A stretch of DNA of 64,000 nucleotides, from positions 203,036-267,035 of the forward strand of contig NZ_LYPL01000010.1 of assembly GCF_001662075.1 (NCBI RefSeq), written 5' to 3'. Within the stretch, counting starts at the first letter, position 1. Each line of letters opens with the position of its first letter. The position numbers and the translations under genes were made by a program. Positions 52,302 through 63,250 of the stretch are shown one piece after another. The DNA comes from Rhizobium bangladeshense. Its GTDB lineage: Bacteria; Pseudomonadota; Alphaproteobacteria; Rhizobiales; Rhizobiaceae. The notes under the pieces were generated by a model, which was not told the origin of the DNA, made no database searches, and worked only from the letters and a program-made list of their open reading frames with translations.

Positions 52302-54208
52302 TCAGGCCTCCTTGTACCAGAATGCATCCGGCATGTAGATGCCAAGATAGGAGGTGGGATCGAAGCCGTAGAGGGCTTTTTCCGGCAGGTTCTGCAGCTT
52401 GGCGGCGCGAAGGATCGGCTGCAGCGTGCTGTTGATCAGGCCGATCGAAAACACCTGCTGCGTATAGAGCGACAGCATCCTGTGCCAGATCGCCTGGCGC
52501 TCCTCGAACTTCGCCGTCGAACCCCATTGTTTGAGGAGATCGACCAGTTCGGCCGCCTCCGGCAGGTCGGGCGCCACACCCTCCTGACCGGCGGAGAGAT
52601 AGTGCATGCCCCAGAGCGGCCATTGCAGCTGATCGTCGAGCGTCGGCGCCAGGCCTGAGGGCGACATGTCGGCTGTCGGCACGCCATTGTCGAGGCCGTA
52701 CCAGATCGACATCATGATCGTGCCGCTCATGGCGCGGTTGCGGAAGACGTCGCGCTGCGAGGTGCGGGTATAGAGAGCAAGGCCGATATTGGCCCAGTGA
52801 TCGTGCACCAGCTCCAGCACGTCGGTATCGAGGTTGCTTTCGCCGGCGGTCTCGACGGTGATCTCGGCGCGCCGGCCGTCCGGCAGCAGCCTTATGCCGT
52901 CGTCGCCGTGCCTGGTCAGGCCGAGTTCGTCGAGCAGGCGGTTGGCCTCATCGGGATCGAACTTGACGAAGGCGTCGGCATATTCCTGCTTGAACAGCGG
53001 GCTGTCGGGCAGCACGGTATCGGCGCTCGGCGTGCCCAGGCCGTAGAAGGCGACCATGTTGATCTCGTGCCGGTTGATCGCCAGCGACAACGCCCGGCGC
53101 AGGCGAACGTCGCGGAACAGGCCGCGCCACACCTCGTCGGCGCAGTTGAGGTTCGGCAAGAGCGTGATGCGCGAGCCGCGCGCCACCTTCCAGAGATTGA
53201 CCTTCACCGGAAAGCGCTTTTCGGCCTCCTTCAGGAAGGTGTAGTCGTTGAAATCGATGCCGGTCGCCTGCAGGTCGGCTTCGCCCGCACCCGCCTTGGC
53301 GGCGATGATCGACGAGGAGGAGACGTTGAGGACGAAACGGTCGAGATAGGGCAGCTGCCGGCCGGTCTCGTCGACGCGGTGGAAGAACGGGTTGCGTTCG
53401 AAGACGAATTGATCGGCCGGCAGCGCTGTCGTGTTGTGCCAGGGATCGAGCGTCGGCAGGTTGGGATTTTCCGGCCGGTAGGAACGGGCCATCTTGATGT
53501 GCAGATCCTGCCACTTCTTGACGCGGCTGGTCTTCATCATCTGTTCCATCTTCGCCTCGTCGGGCTGGAACTTCTTATGGAATTGCTTGAGGTAATGCGC
53601 CGGTCCGAAGATGACGAGCGGCTGGGGACCTGCGAGCGCCGGCAGGAACATCGGATTGGGTTTTTCCCACGTATAGCGCACCGTCAGCGGATCGAGCATC
53701 TCGAAGCGCGGCAGGCTGCCATGCGGGCGCAGCTCGAGCGCGCCGCCGCCCGGCGTCAGCTTGTCGTTCAGGATGACGTCTTCCCACCAGTAGCGGAAAT
53801 CGTCGGCGGTGAACGGCTCTCCGTCGGACCATTTATGGCCTTCGCGCAGCATGAAGGTGAAGACCTTCTCGTCCTCGGCGTAGAAATCGGCGAGGATGTC
53901 CGGCTGGAACTGCAGGTGCTTGTTGTAGCCGATCAGGCGGGAATAGCCGTAGATCGTCATGAAGCGGATGTCACGCTGGCTGCCGATGATGGTGCGCACC
54001 GTGCCGCCATAGGCGCCGGGTTCGAGCCCCATCTCCTTCAGATTGACGATGCGCGGACGGGCGGGGATGCGCTCGGCCATAGCAGGCAGGCTGCCTGCGG
54101 CCAGCCGCTCCTTGAGGAATTCCGGCTCGACTGCCTGATCGGCGCGAAGCACCGCCGGTGCGATCGCAGCACCGACAAGGCCGCCGAGAAAGGTGCGACG
54201 CGTCACCA

Positions 54209-54209
<1 letters not shown>
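52302..54209 (-). CDS. Extracellular solute-binding protein family 5, Tat-exported
   Basis: A 635-residue periplasmic receptor of the oligopeptide family. It has a twin-arginine signal (RRTFLGGLVGAAIAPAVLRA) and SBP_bac_5 landmarks: TFMLREGHKWSDGEPFTADDFRYWWEDV and LRRALSLAINRHEINMV. Its ATG overlaps the ATPase stop by one base. Family ligands range from peptides to oligosaccharides and microcins; the glycosyltransferases downstream raise the possibility of a glycan or glycopeptide, but this is inference. Confidence 0.92.
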
Positions 54210-56098
<1,889 letters not shown>

Positions 56099-56252
56099 AC
56101 CAATGATATTCCCCAGTCTTCTATGTTCCCTTTCAGGCACACTATCGTACCGCAAACGGGGTGTCTAGTTGATGACAATCAAGGGGATATCGCCGCCTTT
56201 CGCCTTGGTCATCGGACGAAACACGCAGTTTTATCGGCGCCGGCCTGGCGTC

Positions 56253-57596
56253 TTACTGGATGAACTTCTCCATGCTTGTGCGCTTGACCTGTTTCTTCGC
56301 GTCCCGGTGCAGCAGGATGACCTGCTCGGCTTCGGAAAGGCCGTTCTGCACGGCCTCGCGGAAGTGTTCGTCGACATGGATCTCCGGGGCCGGCGTGCGC
56401 GGCTGCAGCACCGTCACCTTCTGGCGGATGCCGCGCAGCTTCTCTTCGCCGAGCCGCGTCCACTCGCCGCCGCAATAGCCGGCGAAAGCTTGGCTGGCAA
56501 CGACCTCGCGGCCGTATTTCTTGGTCAGGATCTGCAGACGCTGCACCTCGTTGACCGCCGATCCGAAGGCGGAGAAGGTCAGGCGGTCCTTGAGGCCGAC
56601 ATTGCCGAACATGACGTTGCCGACATGCAGGCCGATGCCGTAGCCGATCTTGCTGAGACCCTTCTGCTGGCGGTCGTTGTTGAGCTCGGCCACCCGCGCC
56701 TGCGCCTGGTGGACGGCCGAAAGTGCTGCTTCGCAGGCGATTTTCGACGGGTCCTTATGGCGCCCGCAGGGATAGACGGCGAGGAAGCCGTCGCCGAGGA
56801 AGCTCAGGATTTCGCCGCCATTCCGGTTGAAGGGGGCGGCGATCGCGTCGAAGAACTGGTTCAGCGTATCGATATAGGCCTGGCGGCCCTCCTTTTCGGC
56901 ATACATGGTGGATTCGCGCATGTCGCCCATGACGAGGGCGGCACGGATCGTCTCGCCGTCGCCGCGGCGGATCTGGCCGTTCAGCACCCGCTTGCCGGCG
57001 TCGCCGCCGAGATAGGTGGTCAGCATGTTGTTGGCGAGCTTGCCGAGCACGGCCATCTTGGCGGCGACCGCCAGATGGTTCTGCATCCTCAAAAGCGCGT
57101 CGATCATGTCGTCGGAAAAGCCGTTATTGTGGTCCGTCGACCACGAGCCCATCATTCCCTGCACCGAGCCGTCGCCGAAGGGCTGCACGAAGGCGAGGTA
57201 ATCGGTGAACTTGTCCTTGCGCAGGTCCTCGAAGATCGGGAATTCGGCCGGTCCATCCTGCGACAGCCGGCGGCGGATGTGCTGCAGGTTGTTGTCGAGC
57301 AGGTAATAATAGGGGCTCTGCAGGAAGCGGTCCGGCTTCTGCCCGGCCGGCATGCGGAAGCCTTCGATGGTGACGCCGCTGGCGCGCCGCCAGGTGAAGC
57401 TCAACGCATCGTAGAGCGGATGCAGCATCGAGAATGTCAGGTGCACGCGCGCGATCGGTAGGCCTGCGGCGGCAATCCTTTCGCAAAAGCCGCGCACGAT
57501 GTTCTCGAGATCGTCGCCTGCCAGCGAAGAATTCGTCAACCATTCGGCGACCCGGTCCAGCAGGATGGGCGACACGCTGGAATCGATCGTGCTCAT
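56253..57596 (-). CDS. Class III nucleotidyl cyclase with altered substrate residues
   Basis: A 447-residue cytosolic protein: an N-terminal rhizobial-type sensory region (about 1-220) and a class III adenylate/guanylate cyclase domain (about 235-400). The two metal-binding Asp are present (ALVMGDMRES; SFLGDGFLAVYP), as are the transition-state Asn and Arg (AVNEVQRLQ). The Lys and Asp that normally select adenine are replaced: ILSFLGD has Ser, and RLTFSAFG has Thr. The product may therefore be cGMP or something else. Start uncertain among 57596, 57614 and 57626. About 154 bases upstream of the importer operon, same strand. Confidence 0.86.
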   Translation of the reverse strand: MSTIDSSVSPILLDRVAEWLTNSSLAGDDLENIVRGFCERIAAAGLPIARVHLTFSMLHPLYDALSFTWRRASGVTIEGFRMPAGQKPDRFLQSPYYYLLDNNLQHIRRRLSQDGPAEFPIFEDLRKDKFTDYLAFVQPFGDGSVQGMMGSWSTDHNNGFSDDMIDALLRMQNHLAVAAKMAVLGKLANNMLTTYLGGDAGKRVLNGQIRRGDGETIRAALVMGDMRESTMYAEKEGRQAYIDTLNQFFDAIAAPFNRNGGEILSFLGDGFLAVYPCGRHKDPSKIACEAALSAVHQAQARVAELNNDRQQKGLSKIGYGIGLHVGNVMFGNVGLKDRLTFSAFGSAVNEVQRLQILTKKYGREVVASQAFAGYCGGEWTRLGEEKLRGIRQKVTVLQPRTPAPEIHVDEHFREAVQNGLSEAEQVILLHRDAKKQVKRTSMEKFIQ

Positions 57597-58239
57597 TCTC
57601 GGTATGATCCTCATAAGACACGCCATCCCAAAAGAAAAACGCCTTCGGCCGGCACATTTCCATGCGCAGGTCATAGGGAAATCAGGATGTACGAGCGGTA
57701 ATATAGTGTCAACGATCTGCCGAGGCCCGGCAGCGGGCGCCCCTTGCTCCCTGGAGAGGGATCGGACGGGTGGTCCTTTCTCGGTGGTTCATTATCAAAA
57801 ATCAAAATAGGGATGCTGCATATGCGAAACAATGGGCGGGGAATCTTTTTGTGCTTCAAAGTTGCAGTAAGGGGCGGCGGCGGGGCATTTTGGCCACACC
57901 CGGCTAAGCGATTTCCGGGGCTCGGGAGATCACCTAGACCAGCCCCTCATCCGCCTGCCGGCGCCTTCTCCCCGCACGCGGGGAGAAGGGGACAAGCCGC
58001 GACCTCTCCGTTCCCACCCACTTGGCGCACGGCACGTCCCCTCTCCCCGTTTTACGGGGGTCCGAAGGACGGGTCGAGACCAGTGGCTCGACCCCGGCAA
58101 GGGCTAGGGTGAGGGGCAGCCACCGGCACTGACGGGGCGACATGCCGCGGGGAGAACAGGAACATCCGCCCCCGGGTTTAATTCCACGCGATCATGCATT
58201 AGATCAGCTTCCTGAATTCCCCGTTTGAGAGATCCCGCC
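57597..58239. other. Repeat-filled intergenic region
   Basis: About 640 bases between the divergent cyclase and the nucleotide-sugar dehydrogenase. It contains the repeat at 57943-58122 and the presumed promoters of both genes. Open frames here are short and lack motifs. The part near 57.8 kb is AT-richer (TATCAAAAATCAAAATAGGG) and suits a promoter. Confidence 0.5.
57943..58122. repeat. Rhizobial intergenic palindromic repeat
   Basis: The segment is bounded by CCCCTCAT and a complementary GTGAGGGG. Internal stems include CTTCTCCCCGC / GCGGGGAGAAG and GGGTCGAG / CTCGACCC. Blocks are shared with the degenerate copy at 20094-20243 and, for the first stem, with the hairpin at 42832. It is non-coding. 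Confidence 0.75.
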
Positions 58240-59577
58240 TTGGCCACCTCCACCTTCGATACGCTTTTGCAGAAGATCGAAACCCGTGCGGCGCGCGTCG
58301 GCGTTATCGGGCTCGGCTATGTCGGCCTGCCGCTGGCGATCGCCGTTGCGCGTAGCGGCTTTGCGGTCACCGGCTTCGACATCGACCCTTCCAAGCTGGT
58401 GGCGCTCGATGCCCGCCGCTCCTATATCGATGCCGTCAGCGATGCAGCCCTTGCGGCCGAGATCGATGCAGGCCGGTTCGAGGCGACGACCGATTTCGCC
58501 GGTCTGGCCGCCTGCGACGTCATCATCATCTGCGTGCCGACGCCGCTCACCAAACATCGCGATCCCGATCTTTCCTTCGTCGAGGCGACGTCGCGCTCGA
58601 TCGCCCAGCATCTGCGCCCCGGTCAGCTCGTCGTGCTGGAATCGACCACCTATCCCGGCACGACCGACGATATCGTCAAGGTCATTCTCGAAGGCACCGG
58701 GCTGAGATCCGGCGCGGATTTCTTCGTCGGCTTCTCGCCGGAGCGCGAGGATCCCGGCAACCAGCACTATCACACCGCCACCATCCCGAAGGTCGTCGCC
58801 GGCGACGGGCCGGAGGCGCTGGCGCTGATGAAGGCCTTCTATGGTGCGGCGGTATCGACTGTCGTGCCTGTTTCCTCGAATGCGACGGCCGAGGCGGTGA
58901 AGCTTACCGAAAACATCTTCCGTTCGGTCAACATCGCCCTCGTCAACGAGTTGAAGACCGTCTATGCGGCGATGGGCATCGATGTCTGGGAGGTGATCGA
59001 GGCGGCCAAGACCAAGCCCTTCGGCTACATGCCCTTCTATCCAGGTCCCGGCCTCGGCGGCCATTGCATTCCGATCGATCCCTTCTACCTCACCTGGAAA
59101 TCGCGCGAATACGAGCTGCCGACCCGCTTCATCGAGCTTGCCGGCGAGATCAATTCGGCGATGCCGCGCTATGTCGTCGGCAAGCTTGCAGAAGCGCTCG
59201 ACATCCGCGCCGGCAAGGCGCTGAGCCGCAGCCGGGTGCTGGTGCTTGGGCTCGCCTACAAGAAGAACGTCGCCGATATAAGAGAAAGCCCGTCGCTGCG
59301 GCTGATCGAGATCATCGAGGAACGCGGCGGCCGGGCCGACTATCACGACCCCTTCGTCGCCGAAATCCCGCCGACGCGCGAATACCAGGCGCTGAAGGGC
59401 CGCCGATCGATGGCGCTGACGCCGGAGGCGATCGCTGCTTATGACGCGGTGCTGGTTGCGACCGACCATGACAAGGTGGATTATGCGGCGCTTGCAAAAA
59501 GTGCCGCGCTGATCATCGACACCCGCAACGTCTTCAACCGGCTCGGCCTGTCGGCCGATCATGTCATCAAGGCGTGA
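58240..59577 (+). CDS. Nucleotide-sugar dehydrogenase (UDP-GlcNAc 6-dehydrogenase type)
   Basis: A 445-residue enzyme oxidising the C6 of a UDP-sugar to a uronic acid with NAD. NAD-binding motif VGVIGLGYVGLPLAIAV, ESTTYPGTTDDIV, FSPEREDPGN, and the active-site Cys in GPGLGGHCIPIDPFYLTWK. The GGHCIPIDPxYLTWK form and FVGFSPERED favour UDP-N-acetylglucosamine or UDP-N-acetylgalactosamine (WbpA/WbpO) over UDP-glucose. The start is non-ATG: TTG at 58240 behind GAGAGA, with another TTG at 58225. It could feed the glycosyltransferases of the locus nearby, although it is divergent from it. Confidence 0.9.
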   Translation: MATSTFDTLLQKIETRAARVGVIGLGYVGLPLAIAVARSGFAVTGFDIDPSKLVALDARRSYIDAVSDAALAAEIDAGRFEATTDFAGLAACDVIIICVPTPLTKHRDPDLSFVEATSRSIAQHLRPGQLVVLESTTYPGTTDDIVKVILEGTGLRSGADFFVGFSPEREDPGNQHYHTATIPKVVAGDGPEALALMKAFYGAAVSTVVPVSSNATAEAVKLTENIFRSVNIALVNELKTVYAAMGIDVWEVIEAAKTKPFGYMPFYPGPGLGGHCIPIDPFYLTWKSREYELPTRFIELAGEINSAMPRYVVGKLAEALDIRAGKALSRSRVLVLGLAYKKNVADIRESPSLRLIEIIEERGGRADYHDPFVAEIPPTREYQALKGRRSMALTPEAIAAYDAVLVATDHDKVDYAALAKSAALIIDTRNVFNRLGLSADHVIKA

Positions 59578-60742
59578 CGGAAACGGCCGAAAGCGCCTTA
59601 CCGGTCATCCGGCTGGCAGCCACGGCATAACCGCCCGATGCGCCATCGATGAAATGCATGTGGTCGCGCGAGATCGGCGTTGGCACGAAGCAGGTCATCA
59701 GCGCCGAGGCTTGCCGGTGCAGCCCGTAACGGGCGACGCCCTTTGCCCGCGCTTCTTCCAGGAGCGCCTCGATCCTCTTCAGATGCTCGGCGTCGACATC
59801 GACCGTCATTTTCAGACCGTCGTCGAACTTGCGGAAATCGGAATTGCCGGCGACATCGCGCTTGTAGCGGCGCGCATCGAAGCGGCCAAGCGGAATGCCG
59901 AGCTTGTAGCAGACAACGACGATGGCGAGCTGCAGGAAGATGAAGAGTCTCTGCCGCAAACGGCGGCCGACCGGCGCTGTGGCCTTGGCCTCGCGATTGA
60001 TGCCGTGCAGTGAGAAGGCGAAATCCGGGCCGCCGGCCGGCACCGGATGGCTGCCGCGGTTCTGCTCGCCGGTGATGGCGACGATGCCGTTGACGAGGTC
60101 GCGGAATTCTTCGCCCGGCCGGCCTTCGCCGGGAACCGCGATGATCGAGACGATCTCGCCGTTCTGCGCGTCGATCGGGCTCCAGCGGCAGGAAAGGCCG
60201 GCGAGATCGGGCCGTGTTCCCGGGGCCGCGCGCTCTATACCGTAATGGCCCTGCTTCATCTGCCGCTCCGCCCAGCTGGTGCCGCCGCCCCAGAACATCG
60301 CATAGGTGACATGGGGGCTTGCCGAATAACGCGCGACGCGCACGTCGAGCCCCTCAGCGCGGGTATCGGCAACCGGAACGATGGCGACGCGCAGCATCAG
60401 GCCGAGATCCTCCTCGACCCAGACCTGCACGGCGGCAAGCGCTTCGCGGGCCGTCTGCTCCAGCGAACCCGGCAGCGCGATCAGCGCGCCGTCGCCGCCG
60501 AAGACGAAGGGATAGTCGCCCTTGCCGACGGCGTTCAACACCGCCGAAATGACGCTGGCGCCCGCCATGTTGACGTCCTTGTACCGGCCGCCGGCGATCG
60601 CCTGTGTCGAGCCGACGATATCGGCGAGCGCCAGTACCCAGCCATCGGGCAGCGGCCGGTAGTTGGCGGCATCCGTCACGCCCTCGAAGGCGCTGAAGTG
60701 CGGCACGGCGGCAAAGAAGTCTTCGTCGGTCACTGTTTCCAT
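59567..60742 (-). CDS. DUF3095 protein with cyclase-like N-terminal half
   Basis: A 391-residue DUF3095 protein of unknown function. The N-terminal half resembles a class III cyclase: WVLALADIVGSTQAI holds a metal-Asp-like position, followed by FVFGGDGALIALPG, the second. A hydrophobic segment (QRLFIFLQLAIVVVCYKLG) lies near residue 285. The C-terminal part has TCFVPTPISRDHMHFIDGASGGYAVAA. It may produce or sense a nucleotide. AAGG precedes the ATG at 60742. Convergent with the dehydrogenase (11-base overlap) and divergent from a methyltransferase. Confidence 0.82.
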   Translation of the reverse strand: METVTDEDFFAAVPHFSAFEGVTDAANYRPLPDGWVLALADIVGSTQAIAGGRYKDVNMAGASVISAVLNAVGKGDYPFVFGGDGALIALPGSLEQTAREALAAVQVWVEEDLGLMLRVAIVPVADTRAEGLDVRVARYSASPHVTYAMFWGGGTSWAERQMKQGHYGIERAAPGTRPDLAGLSCRWSPIDAQNGEIVSIIAVPGEGRPGEEFRDLVNGIVAITGEQNRGSHPVPAGGPDFAFSLHGINREAKATAPVGRRLRQRLFIFLQLAIVVVCYKLGIPLGRFDARRYKRDVAGNSDFRKFDDGLKMTVDVDAEHLKRIEALLEEARAKGVARYGLHRQASALMTCFVPTPISRDHMHFIDGASGGYAVAASRMTGKALSAVSVTP

Positions 60743-60864
60743 GTCATCGACCTTAGCACAGACCCATATTGCCACTGCAACGCCAATTCCCATTTACGGC
60801 AATCGACTTGGCAAGCTTTCGGTGTTAGCACGCGCTCACGATTTCATCACGGATACGGATTTCG

Positions 60865-61344
60865 ATGAGCCGCCTCGACAGCTTCATTCGCCGGTTGACG
60901 GCCCAACGCGACATTCTGAACGCAATCACCGATCTGGTCGCGGAAATCGACGGCCCGGTGCTGGAATTCGGCCTCGGCAATGGCCGCACCTATGATCACC
61001 TGCGCGAGCATTTTCCCGGCCGCCGCATCATCGCCTTCGACTGGGAGGTCCGCTCCTATTCCGCGTCGACCCCCGAGCCGGAAGACATGGTGACCGGCAA
61101 TATCCGCGACTCCGGCCAGGCCTTCCTCGGCATCGGCGCGGCGCTGGCCCATGCCGACATTGGCACCGGCCATGACGAGATAGACGCGGTGACGCTGACC
61201 TGGCTACCGCAACTGATCGCCGGCGTGCTCGCCCCGAACGGCATCGCCGTCAGCGGCCTCCCGCTGGAGCATCCGGAGCTTGCGGCACTGCCGCTGCCGG
61301 ACGGGATCAAGGAAGGGCGGTATTTTCTGTATCGGAGGGTGTAG
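60865..61344 (+). CDS. Class I SAM-dependent methyltransferase-like protein
   Basis: A compact 159-residue protein of the Methyltransf_17 type: SAM-binding motif GPVLEFGLGNGRTYDHLREHFPGRRIIAFDWEV, then GDI-like VTGNIRDSG and a late strand IAVSGLPLEHPE. It divides its upstream region with the DUF3095 gene. The substrate is unknown. No N-terminal export signal. Confidence 0.8.
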   Translation: MSRLDSFIRRLTAQRDILNAITDLVAEIDGPVLEFGLGNGRTYDHLREHFPGRRIIAFDWEVRSYSASTPEPEDMVTGNIRDSGQAFLGIGAALAHADIGTGHDEIDAVTLTWLPQLIAGVLAPNGIAVSGLPLEHPELAALPLPDGIKEGRYFLYRRV

Positions 61345-61521
61345 GAGGCCGTAGGGCGTTTGCCACGGTTGGCCTCTATGAGCGTGAGGCGGGCGTTCAC
61401 GGTCCTGCGCCAGGAAAAGGCAAGACTGGCAGAAGCTGAACATCACGAACTTCTGCTGCTGCCGCGTCTCGGACCTGCTCTGGAACGGCGTTACCCGCTG
61501 TATAGCATGGCATAGCATCCT

Positions 61522-61977
61522 TCATGAGGCACAGGAATAAGCCGTAGATGATCGGGCTGCGAGTTTTGCCTCGAATTCAGCCGCGATTTCTTCCAGCGAC
61601 ACGCTGCCCAACCGTCTCAGCAGCAGCGCTTCAGCCTCCTTCATCGCGTCGGCGACAGCGTGATTGACCGCCTGTTCTACCAGGCACTGCGGCTGATCGT
61701 CGGCGGGGCCGATCGCGAAGAGGTGGGGTTCGCCGAGCGCGTTGTAGACGTCGAGCAGGGTGATCTCAGACAAGGGCCGCACCAGCGTCCAGCCACCGCC
61801 GTGACCCTTTTCGGAGCGGACATAGCCCTGTTCGCGCAGGCCGGCCATGGTGCGGCGGACGACGACTGGATTGGTGTTCAGCATCCTTGCAATCATCTCG
61901 GAGGTTGCCGAATGTGCATGCCGATCCATGTGGATCAGCACGTGCAGCATGCGGGAAAGGCGACTGTCGTTGCGCAT
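61522..61977 (-). CDS. Rrf2 family transcriptional regulator
   Basis: A 151-residue Rrf2 regulator: winged helix SRLSRMLHVLIHMDRHAHSATSEMIARMLNTNPVVVRRTMAGLREQGYVRSEKGHGGGWTL. It lacks the three-Cys cluster of IscR and NsrR; only two Cys are present (PQCLVEQ and the last residues YSCAS), so a thiol switch is more likely than an iron-sulfur cluster. It is divergent from a thioredoxin-reductase-like gene, which it probably controls. Confidence 0.88.
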   Translation of the reverse strand: MRNDSRLSRMLHVLIHMDRHAHSATSEMIARMLNTNPVVVRRTMAGLREQGYVRSEKGHGGGWTLVRPLSEITLLDVYNALGEPHLFAIGPADDQPQCLVEQAVNHAVADAMKEAEALLLRRLGSVSLEEIAAEFEAKLAARSSTAYSCAS

Positions 61978-62030
61978 GATTTTGTCCTGTCGATCGAGCA
62001 GACATTATCGCAAGGGACTCGTAACAAAAC

Positions 62031-62074
62031 AAGTGACATGAGGCTTGACCCCGTTGTTTCATGTAACTTATGAT
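62031..62074 (+). promoter_or_regulatory. Promoter with operator-like inverted repeat for the reductase
   Basis: The -35 TTGACC (62045-62050) and -10 TATGAT (62069-62074) are separated by 18 bases. An inverted repeat AAGTGACATGA (62031-62041) / TCATGTAACTT (62059-62069), matching at 10 of 11 positions, brackets them. This is a good fit for an Rrf2 operator that blocks RNA polymerase. Confidence 0.65.
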
Positions 62075-62108
62075 GATGCATCACATGCAGTATCGAAGGA
62101 GTCAGCGC

Positions 62109-63014
62109 ATGCCCTACGAAGTCATCGTCATCGGCGGCAATTTTGCCGGCCTGTCGGCCGCCATGCAGCTTGCCCGTGCGCGGCGGCGGGTTCTGCTCGT
62201 CGATGCGGGCAAGCCGCGCAACCGGTTTTCGCAGGCCGCACACGGTTTCCTCGGCCAGGACGGCCAGGCGCCTGCGGCGATCATGCGGGAGGGGAAGCGG
62301 CAGCTTGGGCTTTATCCGAACATCACGCTGCGCGACGGCAAGGTCGCCCACGCGCAGAAGGAGGATGACGAATTCGTCATCGGCATCGAAGACGGCGGCG
62401 AAGAACGCGCTCGCCGCCTCATTCTCGCAACCGGCGTCAGCGACACGCTTCCCGACATTGCCGGCCTCGGCGACCGCTGGGGCCGCACGGTGCTGCACTG
62501 CCCTTATTGCCACGGCTATGAGGTGAGCGGCGGCGCGCTTGGCGTCCTTGCAAATCATCCGCACTCGGCGCATTCGGCCATGATGATCCCGGACTGGGGC
62601 GCGACGACGTTTTTCACCCAGGCGCTGTTCGAGCCTGATGAAGAGCAGCTGGCGCGGCTGACGGCCCGCGGGGTGCGCATCGAACGCAGCCCGGTCGTGG
62701 AATTGCTGGGCGATACTCCGAAGCTCGAGGCGGTGCGCCTCGCCGATGGCCGGATAGTGCCGCTCGACGCCATATTCGTCGCGCCGAAGACGGCGATGTC
62801 GAGCCCCGTTGCCGAGCAACTCGGCTGCGCTTTCGATGACGGTGCCTTCGGGCCGGTCGTCCGGATCGGCGAAAACAAGGAGACCAGCATCACGGGCGTC
62901 TTCGCGGCCGGCGATGCGGCAAGCTCCATGCACAGCGGCACGCTTGCTTCGGCCTCCGGCGTGCTCGCCGGAGTGCATTGCCATCAGTCGCTGGTGATGC
63001 AGTCTGCCGAATAG
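62109..63014 (+). CDS. Thioredoxin reductase-like NAD(P)/FAD oxidoreductase
   Basis: A 301-residue flavoprotein with an N-terminal FAD motif (EVIVIGGNFAGLSAAMQLA), the redox pair in HCPYCHGYEVSGG, and the C-terminal FAD motif TGVFAAGDAASS. This form, with a divergent Rrf2 or TetR gene, is frequent in proteobacteria and is often called thioredoxin reductase, though the NADPH-motif region (GALGVLANHPHSAHSA) is unlike canonical TrxB GxGxxA. It may reduce a small disulfide or act on an electrophile. AAGGAG precedes the ATG at 62109. Confidence 0.88.
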   Translation: MPYEVIVIGGNFAGLSAAMQLARARRRVLLVDAGKPRNRFSQAAHGFLGQDGQAPAAIMREGKRQLGLYPNITLRDGKVAHAQKEDDEFVIGIEDGGEERARRLILATGVSDTLPDIAGLGDRWGRTVLHCPYCHGYEVSGGALGVLANHPHSAHSAMMIPDWGATTFFTQALFEPDEEQLARLTARGVRIERSPVVELLGDTPKLEAVRLADGRIVPLDAIFVAPKTAMSSPVAEQLGCAFDDGAFGPVVRIGENKETSITGVFAAGDAASSMHSGTLASASGVLAGVHCHQSLVMQSAE

Positions 63015-63250
63015 GTGCTACGGCGGCGCGTCGGTTGACCGAGTGCGCCCAGGCAGATCCCGCACCGTCACCTCGGCTCCGCCGCCTGATGGGGACGGGA
63101 GCGTTGTGCTTTTAATACAGCGGTGTTTGAAGGATGCGGACTTCTTGCAATCTTTGCGTTTGAATTGTAGCTGTGTCCATCGGAATTATAGTGGCAAGCC
63201 GGCGTGAGATCTTGCGACGCTTGCCCTAATGGGGATTGAGGGGCATTTCA

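Noticed and set aside
61345..61521. A small gene between the methyltransferase and the Rrf2 regulator
   Set aside because: Short frames on both strands lack starts with ribosome binding sites and any motif.
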